This document shows positions 54,901 to 64,000 of a stretch of DNA of 64,000 bases, in pieces. The DNA comes from Cycas panzhihuaensis (taxonomy: Eukaryota; Cycadophyta). The stretch is taken from NCBI GenBank assembly GCA_023213395.1, contig CM041465.1, forward strand, positions 202,499,741-202,563,740, in the 5' to 3' direction. A program made the position numbers and the translations under genes. The stretch's first letter is position 1; each line of letters opens with the position of its first letter. The notes beneath the pieces are model-generated. The model was given only the letters and a program-made list of their open reading frames with translations, was not told the origin of the DNA and did not search any database.

Positions 54901-56429
54901 GTAAGGTGATATTAGCATGTTTACATAGAAGCATGGAAGTATAATTTCCCTCCAAGGAAAAGAAATCATTCTATATGAAACTTCATTTATTTCAAAAAGG
55001 ATAAGAGGGTCAAAGACTTATTATTATATCTATTAATGACCATTCTGCCACTTATTCTCTAATATTTAGAGAGCAAGGAGCTATTGCTAATGTGACATCA
55101 ACACCTTCATGTGTAGTTAAAGTAGGACTTATAATGATGTCCACTTATCTACTTTGTAAACCTTTTTTTTTTAATTAAGATCATGTACCTCTTTATCTTA
55201 TGTTTATAGTGACCATAAAATTAAAAGAAAAAGATGTCTTAAATATGACATCTTGAACTATATCACTAACTTTTATAGGATAGTAGGAATTAAGGTTGGT
55301 AGTTCCTTTCTTTCTTCCAACTATCTAAGCTTATTATTAGTTGTGTAGCTCAAAACATTGAAATCTTTTTTTTTTATTTATTTTATATATACTTAATCAT
55401 AATCATCCTTTCCAAATCATCACCACCTCTAACAACTATTAATAAAATATAATTTAATCCATTACCATTTTTCACATCATAAAATATGTTTTCCTTAGAA
55501 TTAGACCATATTTATTTAAAGCACCCTTTCACATGCCCATACTCACACATATATGTATGTATATGCTATAATTCAAAATAATCATATAAAAGTGATCATG
55601 GGGACAAGGGACAATGTTAGAAATTTTCAAGATGTGTTTATTCTTATACTAGAGTTTATTGGAGGCTTATAATTTAATTATAAGAGTTTTATGGGTGTTT
55701 AATTATACAAAACAATTCAAGGAATATGGGACTCAAGTAAGAGGGATTTTACAAACATTAAAAAAACTCGGAATGCATTCAAAGGTATGGTATTAATTTA
55801 AAAGAGGTTTTATACGAGTTTTGTTATTTGTTCAATGTTTTGGAAACATGGAATTGATTCTAAGATCATAAGACCAGGCTAGGGGAAGTTTTTTTTGTCT
55901 TTAATCACTTAAAATATACTCTACAAAAGTGGGATTAGGTTCTATAAGGATTTAACTAATGAAAGGCAATTTTCATGGATATTTGATACATTATTTAACA
56001 AGTATAATAGGATTTAAAAAATATATTTAAGGCATGTATTATATGAGAGGGGTCACAAAGGTGTGGGATAAGTGTAGATGGGTTTTATGGATTTTTTATC
56101 ACAAGAAAAGGGCTCTCAGTTGGGAGAAAATCTTCAAATATTTAATCACATAAATAGGGGTCATGTGGTTATGGAAATTTGTAGAGAGAAATTCCCTACG
56201 TATTTCAACACATATAAGTGTTTCTCTATGTATAAGACTTGCTTGGGAGGATTTTTATAAGTGTTTGATTCCAATGGAGGCATTGTAAGGGATTAGGGAT
56301 GGAGGGTTTAAGCATTATTAAATTCGATTAATTGGAATTTTATGGGTATTTGATCACATGAAAAGGGTATTAGGCCATCAGATTGGGTGGATAGATGTTT
56401 TATAATCATCTAATCATAAAAACAAGATC
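51992..56429. other. No recognisable gene
   Basis: 4.4 kb between elements C and H. Both strands are broken by stops. The only open stretches are 60-66 codons (for example 51958-52155, 54110-54310, 56078-56260) and show no motif. A GC-richer part at 52200-52800 has codon-like texture but no readable frame. Probably old repeats or host intergenic DNA. Confidence 0.5.
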
Positions 56430-56633
56430 TCTTAAGCTAATGCTCATTTATATTAATGTTATATTAAAGTCCTATTAGTGTGATGAGTAGGTATGTAGTT
56501 ATTCCCTTGTAGTTACGTAATATCAGTCCATATATATGCCTCATAAATAATTAAGGATATAGTATCGATTTACAACATTCTATCTATGTGCTGGTTGTCT
56601 ATGTGTTTTACTCTTAGATTCACTCCTATGAAA
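56430..56633 (+). repeat. Element H 5' LTR
   Basis: Aligns with 61329-61536. Shared blocks are CATTTATATTAATGTTATATT, ATAAATAATTAAGGATATAGTAT and TAGATTCACTC. It ends CCTATGA, four bases before the primer site. Confidence 0.85.
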
Positions 56634-56637
56634 ATGG

Positions 56638-56650
56638 TATTAGAGCCACA
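56638..56650 (+). promoter_or_regulatory. Element H primer-binding site
   Basis: TGGTATTAGAGCC differs from the tRNA-iMet complement at one position. Confidence 0.9.
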
Positions 56651-58075
56651 CATTTATAGGAAGCCTCGATGATGTATTGGGTTTGCTTCATTAATGCTCA
56701 AATAGGATTAAATTAATTTGTTAATGGAGCTTCTTTGCCTTATCTTGTTACTCCATTAAATCATTTCATTATGTTTTTGTTTTCTTTTTTACTACCAATT
56801 AGGGTTTACTCCAAGCAATCAATTATGGATTTTCCACACTCGCGAGTGATCCGTGACAAAATTCCTAAGAATTTGTCCTTTGTACATATGTTGGCAGTGA
56901 GTTTCATACATAGATTCTTCACACAAGCATCGTGGCAGCACACTTAAGGCATTCATGGTAGTTTTCATCATTCTAGAGAAGAAAACACTAGTCAAAGGAA
57001 AGTAGCAACTCACCACAAAAATGAAGAAGCCCTTTTTGGCTTCATACTAGCACATTGAAAAGTGTATATAGTTAAGGGAAAGCCTATTTTGGTGTGTTGT
57101 TTAGATGTTGAAGAAGAGTTGTATCAGATGCATTATTAACCATGGCATGAGTGCCATTCTTTAATTTTGGGGCAAATTTATTCTGATGCCAAGTTAGTTT
57201 TTCAAAAATCTTCAAATGTCTTCCTAAAGGGACAATATATTAGAGTCCCAAATCATTGAAGAGACAATCACTTGTAGTTGGAATTAAGGGCACTTAAAGG
57301 GGATCATGTTCTTAGTCCAAAATTCTTCAGAAACAGGTTCAAATTTTCTACTTTTATTTCCAATGCCATTTATTTTTTGAAGATGCATTTTTTAGACAAC
57401 ATTTTAATTTTATTAAGAGGCAATGTTGCTTATTGATGTTGAATGGTAATAACCTTAAATGGGTAAAATAAATATTGAATGACAATAACCCTAAATGGGT
57501 AAAATAAGAATTGAAAGGTGACAACCCTAAGTGCATGAAATAAAGGTTGAATGCTAATAACCATAAGTGAGTGAAATTTTAAGAGGTTCTTGAAAGAAAA
57601 AAAAAAAACTTAGTTTATTTTGAGAATTAGAGTAGTTCTCAAAAGAAGATAGAATCATAGCTATCGAAAAACAATTTTTTTCTTAAAATTAGTGGTGAAA
57701 AGTATTCTATATTTTAGGCCATTTACTTTGAACAACTCTGAGTAAATCTTGTTATAAGCATCCTGCGAGATGACCTTTATTATATGCTCAAAGAAAATTA
57801 CAAGTATATATATGATGTAATTCCCATATTAATAAAAAGGATTTTTGTTGTGGTGGTGAAGTAGTCTTTTTTTAGGACAAAAAGGAGGCAAAAGGAGGTC
57901 CCTTCCTTTTAAGGGGTAGGTGATGAGTAGATGTTGAAGTGCATCTAAATGTTATTTTTTGTGACTGTTATTTGTGGATTTTTTCATTTATCAGGTTTGA
58001 AGGATTAATTTTATTGCTTAGTATAATGAATTCATCAATTTATCTCCAGTTTTAAGGGATCTATATTTCAACAAC
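56651..58075 (+). mobile_element. Element H leader
   Basis: 1.4 kb of non-coding DNA between primer site and gag. It contains the 36-bp tandem array at 57439-57582. No motif is seen in the short open stretches. Confidence 0.55.
57439..57582 (+). repeat. Tandem repeat, 4 units of 36 bp
   Basis: Units start at 57439, 57475, 57511 and 57547, each opening TTGAATG or TTGAAAG and containing AATAACC-TAAATGGGTAAAATAA or a variant. The first two units are most alike. As the period is a multiple of three, the minus strand shows a repeated 12-residue peptide, but there is no sign that it is a gene. Confidence 0.9.
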
Positions 58076-58780
58076 ATGGCATTTAATAACATCGACTTGA
58101 TAATTCCAAAATTTAATGGTTCAAACTACACAAACTAAAGTAAAAGAATGAAATTGTCATTCACACCGAAGGATCTCTGGAATTTGGTCACTGGTGATTA
58201 TTTAAAACTATGAGATAATGTCATTGAAAATGAAAAGAATAAGCATAGGGAACTTCCAAAAGATGAGAATGAAGCATTGTTAACCATTGTTTTAGACTTG
58301 GAAGACCATATCTTTCCCAAAGTTGGCAATGTTGAGACATTGAAGGAGCCCTAGAAGAAGTTGAAAAATGCTTATGAAGGCATTGCCACTACCAAGCTAC
58401 AAGCTTTGCGAATAAAGTTTGAGAATTGTAAAATAAGGCCAAGTGAACCAATAAATGATTATATCACTAATATTCAAGACTTGATTAGTCAAATGAAGGC
58501 TTTGGGAAAAGACTCTTTAGAATAAAGGATTGTAGAAAAATCTCTATGTAGTGTAGGAGAAATCATAAAGTTTGAAATGGTCACTACTATCATAGAAGTT
58601 TTAAAGGACTTGTCTAAGATGACAGTTGATGAATTAAACAATCTCTTGCTTATTGTTGAAGAAAAGTACATGAAAAATAAAGAGGGATTAGAACAAGCTT
58701 TTGCTACAAAAACAAGGATTTGAAGTAATAATTTCAAAGGGCTAACTAACCAAAATATCTCGAGTTGAAGAAGTAGAGGT
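58076..58780 (+). pseudogene. Element H gag
   Basis: From the ATG at 58076: MAFNNIDLIIPKFNGSNYTN, the standard copia gag opening. It continues with ENEKNKHRELPKDENEALLTIV, then LQALRIKFENCKIRPSEPINDYITNI, MKALGKDSLE and MTVDELNNLLLIVEEKYM, matching the gag UBN2-type helical domain. Stops lie at about 58137, 58213, 58352, 58523 and 58720. A zinc knuckle is not clear (CNNYKKFNHIEIN at about 58935 is a candidate ruin with Cys and His positions only partly kept). Confidence 0.85.
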
Positions 58781-59059
58781 CAAGGGGACAAAAACTTCAT
58801 AAATACCTAAGGTAGGAATTAAAGATTCTAAGGAAGGAGTCATTGAGAGAGCCCAAGTTTTGGAGGACATGGCAAGAGTCCAAATGAAAAAGGTTGAGGT
58901 GTTGGTAGAAATAGTGTTGGAAGAAGTAGTGTTCAATGCAATTATTACAAAAAATTTAATCATATTGAAATTAACCAATTTTTTGAAAAGGTAGATGCCA
59001 AGAGGAGACCTACTAACTTTGCGATTAAAGATTCAAGAGATCAAATTATCTTTTATTTT

Positions 59060-60468
59060 AGTTTAATTATACATGTTTTATGAGATTGTTGGTACATCGA
59101 TTTGGGTTGTTCAACCCATATGACATAAAAGGAAAATTGGTTTGAAGAATTGCAATCTAACCAATTTTAGTCAAACAAAGTTGTGTTTAGCGACAACAAC
59201 ACTTAAGATATCGAAGGAAGAGGAGTTGATTGCATTTGAACACAGGGAAACAAAAAGAAGTTTGTTCATGATATAATGTATGCACCGACCTTAAAGATAA
59301 TTATTCTCTCAATTGGTCAATGGTATATAATTACTTTTTACAATGACGAGTGTGAAATTCTAGATTAAAAAAATAATGGAGAAGTTATAGTAAAAGGTCA
59401 AATGACTGATAATCAATTATTCAAACTTGTAATTTCTCCAAGCAAGACAGAACAAGTTTTAAAAGTGTTGGTTAAGGCTAGTAACAAACTTTAGCATCTG
59501 AGATTTCAATATTTAAACTTCAAATATCTCATTAAACTAAGGAAAGAAAATGTAGCTATTGGACTTCCATTCATTACAAGGCACAATGAAGTTTGTAAAA
59601 GATGTATGTTTGGTAGACATTGCATAAATGTATTTCAACCAAATAAATGGAAAGAAAAAGTACCACTTCAGGCAGTTCATATTAATCTATGCAGACCGAT
59701 GCAAGTCCTCTCATTCAAGGTATTTTATGACTTTCAGTGATGATTACTCGAGAAAAACTTGGCTATGTTTTCTAAATGATAGATTTGAAGTCTTTGAAAG
59801 ATTTTACCAACTTCAAAATGTTAGTTGAAAAACTAAGTGGTAAAAAAAAATTGGCACTGATATCAAACAATGGAGGTGAATTCACATCAATTGAACTCCA
59901 ATTTTTTTGTCATCAACATGGTATAAGAAAATGATTCTCAAGTTCTTATTCCCCTCAATGAAATGACATTATTGAATAGAAAAATATAACAATACTAGAT
60001 ATGGAAAGGTCCATGCTAAAAACAAAAATATTAAATAATAAATTCTATATAGAAGTTGTCTATACAATGGTATATCTCTTAAATAAATGTTCTATAAAAA
60101 GTGTAATTGGAAAAACACCAAAGGAAGCTTGCTCTGAATACAAACCAAGAATCAAACACTTGAGAGCATTTGGATGCCCAACATTTGCTCGCATACCTAA
60201 CACAACAAGATCCAAACTTGTTGATAAAAGCATTGAATACATTGTTGTTGGTTATTCAAATAGTGCAAAGTCTTATGAGCTGTGTGACCCTCAAAAGCAG
60301 AAGATCTTAATCATGAAGGATGTAGTCTTTGATGAGAATGGAATATATATCCATGATTCACTTGAAGAAAAATGGATAATAATTCACATTCAACAAAAAG
60401 GTAAGCAAGTGATTAAACAAAGACTAGATAAGACAAGTTCATATGAACTTGGTCAAGGTTCTAATTAG
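59060..60468 (+). pseudogene. Element H protease and integrase
   Basis: The protease active-site stretch WYIDLGCSTHMT is at 59090-59125, with D-L-G in place of D-S-G. Then come HDIMYAPTLK, FKLVISPSK, LRFQYLNFKYLIKL and CKRCMFGRHCINVFQPNKWKEK (integrase zinc region, about 59600). The core has HINLCRPM in place of H-x-D-L-C-G-P-M, so the first Asp is lost. It continues with DDYSRKTWLCFL, NNGGEFTSIELQ (second Asp changed to Asn), and NDIIE with Glu kept. The open part 60001-60468 carries VVYTMVYLLNKCSIKSVIGKT, HLRAFGCPTFARIP and YIVVGYSNSAKSYELCDP. Two catalytic residues are lost and several stops are present. Confidence 0.88.
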
Positions 60469-60469
60469 A

Positions 60470-61290
60470 GCAAAAAACTAATGCCAAAGTGGTTCCAAAA
60501 AAGCCATACTCAAGAAGCAATTTTAGACTCTTGACTTTGAGAAATGGGCAAGATCTTATAGACAAGTCAATTTCACCATAAATGTCTCAACTTACAAAAA
60601 CTAGTGAACCTTAGAGTTTTGATAAGACTATGTTCAATAAAGATTGGAAACAAGTGATGAATGTTGAATTCAATGCTTTGACCAAAAATAACACATGGAA
60701 ATTGATGGATTTACCATCAAATAAATAAATAACTGGAACCAAGTCGATCTATAAAACAACATGCAAAGTTGATGATTTGGCTAATAAATTTAAGACTTGA
60801 TTAGTTGCAAAAGGTTATGCACAACTAGAAAGTCAATTACACAAACTTTTGCTCAAGTCCCAAGAGTAAATACAATAGGAACCATTTTGGCTATTGTAGC
60901 ATAATATTCCTGAGTTATATTTCAGATACATGTGAAAATTACCTTCCTTAATGGATATATAAATGAAGAAACTTATATAGAGTAACCCAAAGGTTTTGAA
61001 GTTAACAAAAAAAATAAACCAATTTATAGGTTGAAGAAAGTGTTATACATACTAAAACAAGTACCCAAAGCCTAATACTCGAGAATTGACACATTTTCAG
61101 AAGAAGGGCTTTTACAAAAATCAATCAAATCATCATATCTATATATCAACATACAAATATTTAATTTCTCTTTATTAGAGAACTTGTATAGTGTGGAGAA
61201 ATTTAATCTATTGTTGTACTAAAGACTAGATGGTAGATATTTTAACAAAAGCATTATCAAATATTTAATTTTATAAGTTTAGAGATATGT
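60470..61290 (+). pseudogene. Element H RT-RNase H with internal deletion
   Basis: RT begins NKDWKQVMNVEFNALTKNNTWKLMDLP (about 60635), then GTKSIYKTTCKVDD, LVAKGYAQ and PKVLKLTKKINQFIG-RKCYTY-NKYPKPN (family K-A-L-Y-G-L-K-Q-A-P-R-A-W). At about 61085-61170 the text jumps to the end of RNase H (ISLLELV-CGEI, then DILTKALSN). The RT catalytic YVDD and most of RNase H, roughly 900 bp in relatives, are missing. Confidence 0.82.
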
Positions 61291-61328
61291 TACGTATAAC
61301 CCCAAATGGTCATATTATCGAGAAGAAC

Positions 61329-61536
61329 TATTGGGTTAATGCCCATTTATATTAATGTTATATTCAAGTTTTGGTGGTGTTATGAGTAGGTAGGTAGTTA
61401 TCTCCTAGTAACTACTAATATGAGTCTATATATAGTTGTCTCTTTTCATAAATAATTAAGGATATAGTATTGGTTTATAACATTCTATTTATATGATGAT
61501 CATCTCTGTGTTTTACTCCTAGATTCACTCTTATGA
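61329..61536 (+). repeat. Element H 3' LTR
   Basis: Collinear with 56430-56633, with a few short indels. It ends TCTTATGA before the target duplication GGATC. Confidence 0.85.
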
Positions 61537-61541
61537 GGATC

Positions 61542-63041
61542 ATGTGAGAACTTTATTATATTAAGAGAGTGTTTATGAACATTTGATTATATGAAGGACT
61601 ATAACTATGTGAGGCTCAATCATAGGGGGATATTATGGGCCTTTGAAATTAGTTATAGGAGTATGGATTTGGGATCAAATGAAGTGCTATGGAAATTTGA
61701 TGTTTCTTTAAGTGGTCAAAATCAATGGTCTCGTACTTGGGAATCCTTTACAGAAGTCAAACAAAGATTACCACTTATCAACATATTGTAAAGAGAGAAT
61801 AGGATAAATCCCTTTTTGGGATTAAATCATAATAACACTCAAGGGGGATCACAAAGGAAGAAGCATTTGGATTATAGAAATGTGCCATGGCAATATTTCC
61901 CCCCCCCCTCAAAATATGCCCCTATTTTACAAGTGATAAATTTAAACTATGAGACTATATGGCTAATTACATGCTTTGTAAATTGAATTATAAGATGGAA
62001 CTTTAATGATTAAGAGAACTGAAGATATGAGTGATGTAATTTTGAAGAGAGATTTTATAAAATAGATTACATACACACAAATGAAATCTTTACTTACCCT
62101 TTCTAACTGTGTCTCATTTCAATCATCCCTAAAATGGTTTACGTTGTCAAATAAAATAAATGAAAAATATGGGTAAAATTAAAGTTGTGGGCTCTTTGTT
62201 TTTCCTTTTTCTTTACATGCAAACCTCTAGTAAAGATTTCATCTACAAAAAACTAATATACGAAAAAGTGACCTTGCTGAGATGTGAGCTTGCAGGCAAT
62301 TTTTTTTATTTTAAATCCAGTGATGTAAGATTCAAGAATCTGCTACTAAGGATTTTTTAAACAATTGTAGTAGACCCAAAAACAAAATTCAGATAGCTAG
62401 TTTTTTTTACATATTTTTGACTCAAGAATTATCTATTATGTAGGACCTCCTATAAACAACTCATCGTTAATAACAACGACCCAATATCTTAGGGCTTTAA
62501 CTATGATAAGTTAACCCATAACCATGCTATCCATGTTTGAGGTGTTCGTGAAAAGTAACTTCCTAATGTTAATTAGGCAATCCACTATAAGGTTATAAGC
62601 AATCAATTATTTATCTATTTTATTTCATGGAAAAAACACTTATAAGGATCCTCATATATACCCAAGGGTACATAGAGGCTTAATTTCGCATACAAGCACT
62701 ATCCAAAACTTGAGTACTAGTTGATAAACCACCTCCCTTCATGTGATGGCTTATTCCCCAACATGTTTGGCTAGCAACAACCACCTTTTGTGGATATTTT
62801 AAAACTCTTGAAGTCGGGTTTTTACCTAGATCTTTACTTGTAGAAGGGTCACAGGATAGTGTAAAAGAAAAAAAAAATTACAAAACAAAAGCAAGATAGT
62901 AGAAAATGGCGTAAAAGTAGAGGATTACAAATATCACCAAGGAGAAAAAAATCCCACAAAATTTCTTCTTATTTCGCCTTGTTGTGTCTCCATGATCACT
63001 TATATCACACCTTACTATTGTGAAAGACACCTTTGAGCTAA
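61542..63041. other. Unidentified stretch, perhaps interior of minus-strand element J
   Basis: 1.5 kb with no coding motif on either strand. It includes a C run at about 61900-61910. If the primer site at 63042 is real, the sequence to its left would be the leader of J. The 66-codon open stretches at 61591 and 62160 have no recognisable features. Confidence 0.4.
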
Positions 63042-63053
63042 GCTTTGATACCA
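63042..63053 (-). promoter_or_regulatory. Candidate primer-binding site of element J (minus strand)
   Basis: The minus strand reads TGGTATCAAAGC, the same 12 bases as the primer site of F at 18949. The LTR terminus to its right is uncertain. Confidence 0.6.
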
Positions 63054-63556
63054 CTTAGGATGTACTTGTCCTAACAATCATCACAAATATATGAAGAAAA
63101 GATCTCAAAGGACACAATGAACAAAATATAAATATAAAAATCAAACTTTCTTACTCAAGAGACCTGGATACAGAATAAGAGCACTAAAGATAACCAACAT
63201 AATATTACAGTACACCAAATGCACTATCTAAAATATACAATAATTCCTATTTTACTTCTACAAAGCCTTATATAGACAAAAGTGACCTTTCTATATGAAT
63301 ATTATTGGCAAGTCTAAGTGACCCACACACATTAAGCACAAGCGCTATCTGTTATGTCATACGGGCATATGTACTAACAGTTAGGTCCCACAATTAGGAT
63401 TTATTTCATGAGGCTTTATGTAAACAAGAGCGACCTCCCTATATGAATACTACTAGCAACAGTATGTGACACACACATGTTAAGCGCTAGCACTAACTGT
63501 TATGTTATATGGTCACATGTACTAATCATTAGGTTCCACAATTTGGATAGCCATGT
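63054..63556 (-). repeat. Candidate 5' LTR of element J (minus strand), with 148-bp duplication
   Basis: About 500 bp between the minus-strand primer site and the start of the H-family sequence at 63560. It holds two tandem units, 63265-63412 and 63413-63557. Both have a TATATGAATA core, GTGAC-CACACAC, TAAGC-C-AGCGCTA-like and TTAGGT(C/T)CCACAATT segments. No second copy of this LTR is in the window, so the call rests on the primer site and position only. Confidence 0.45.
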
Positions 63557-63559
63557 CAC

Positions 63560-64000
63560 AAATAATAGATAAGAAAAACAATAGAGCAATTATAGTAAAA
63601 GATCATAAGACTAATGATTACTTATTCAAACTTGTAATTTCTAAAAACAAGAGATAACAAGTTTTGAAAGCATGGTTGAGAATAGCAACAAACTTTGTCA
63701 TTTGCGATTTGGACCTTTTTCATTAAATTAAAAAAGAAAAACTTAGTCATTGCACTTTCGTTCATCATAAGCAGTACTAAAGTTTGTGAAAGATGTATGT
63801 TTGATAGGCATCATAGAGATGTATTTCTACCAAATAAATGGAGAGCAAAAGTACCGCTTCAAGTAGTCCATATTGATCTATACAAGCCGATGTAAGTCCT
63901 CTCATTTGAGAAAGCTAAGTATTTTAGGACTTTCACTAACGATTATTTAAGAATAATTGGGTATATTTTATAAAAGACATGTCTAAAACTTCTGAAAGAT
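63560..64000 (+). pseudogene. Second H-family copia copy: protease-integrase fragment
   Basis: Collinear with element H 59360-59800. It shows FKLVIS, LRFGPF, CERCMFDRHHRDVFLPNKWRAKVPLQVVHIDLYKPM (63772-63891) and FTNDYL. Here the first catalytic Asp of integrase is kept (HIDLYKPM, where H itself has Asn). Stops are at about 63654 and 63893. The copy starts abruptly at 63560 in mid-gene and runs off the window end. Confidence 0.88.

Larger units (their letters stand above)
56430..61536 (+). mobile_element. Element H, Ty1/copia, plus strand
   Basis: Short LTRs (56430-56633 and 61329-61536, about 205 bp) flanked by AGATC (56425-56429) and GGATC (61537-61541), four of five matching. Between them are a primer site, leader, gag, protease, integrase and a truncated RT-RNase H. 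At 5.1 kb it is close to the usual copia size minus a deletion. The termini have lost the TG...CA consensus. Confidence 0.87.

Noticed and set aside
57354-57536. Minus-strand peptide with a 12-residue repeat
   Set aside because: A by-product of the 36-bp tandem DNA repeat, whose period is a multiple of three.
57439-57582. CRISPR-like array
   Set aside because: The units are contiguous with no unique spacers and the DNA is a plant nuclear repeat.
58489-58978. Minus-strand open stretches of 78-82 codons
   Set aside because: Antisense shadows of element H gag.

Overview
This window looks like intergenic DNA from a seed plant with a large, repeat-rich nuclear genome. I found no host gene. It is AT-rich and is built almost entirely from old LTR retrotransposons nested in one another. 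The coding regions are broken by stops, frameshifts and deletions. Plant origin is shown by Ty1/copia elements primed by initiator-Met tRNA (TGGTATCAGAGCC-type primer sites), a Ty3/gypsy element of Tat-like type, and a tiny TRIM-like element. A species cannot be named from this sequence; a conifer, cycad or other large-genome plant would fit, but that is a guess. Element letters (A-H, J) are mine. All comparisons were made by eye.

Left part (1-29976): one Ty3/gypsy (Tat-like) element forms the outer shell. It has the end of its 5' LTR at 1-1165, gag, protease and RT to 6046, an antisense plant-mobile-domain-like remnant at 24991-26460, a 4 x 48-bp tandem repeat, and a 3' LTR ending at 29976. 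Copia-type element F sits in its RT gene, G sits in F, and the younger copia element A (335-bp LTRs at 10703 and 23554) sits in G. A gag-bearing fragment of family E lies inside. The second half of the gypsy pol (15070-18460), the F 5' end and the G 3' end are in the wrong relative orientation. A single inversion of roughly 6-14 kb makes gypsy, F and G colinear again.

Middle (29977-41306): about 3.5 kb without recognisable genes, holding an (AT)n tract, is followed by minus-strand copia element D (33539-41306). D has 311-bp LTRs, tRNA-Met primer site, gag with an intact zinc knuckle, protease DTG, integrase, RT and RNase H remnants.

Right-centre (41470-51991): plus-strand copia element C is interrupted in its integrase/RT spacer by element B (45630-49006). 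B has no pol. It contains a TRIM-like element and an inverted duplication of its gag. The 3' LTR of C carries a further 561-bp insertion flanked by an 8-9 bp duplication.

Right end (51992-64000): 4.4 kb without recognisable genes, then copia element H (56430-61536; leader with a 4 x 36-bp tandem repeat; RT catalytic region deleted). Next come about 1.5 kb of unidentified DNA, a minus-strand LTR with primer site (J) containing a 148-bp duplication, and the start of a second H-family copy that runs off the window.

The genes do not act together as a pathway. Each element once encoded gag (particle), protease, integrase, reverse transcriptase and RNase H for its own copying, and none looks autonomous now.
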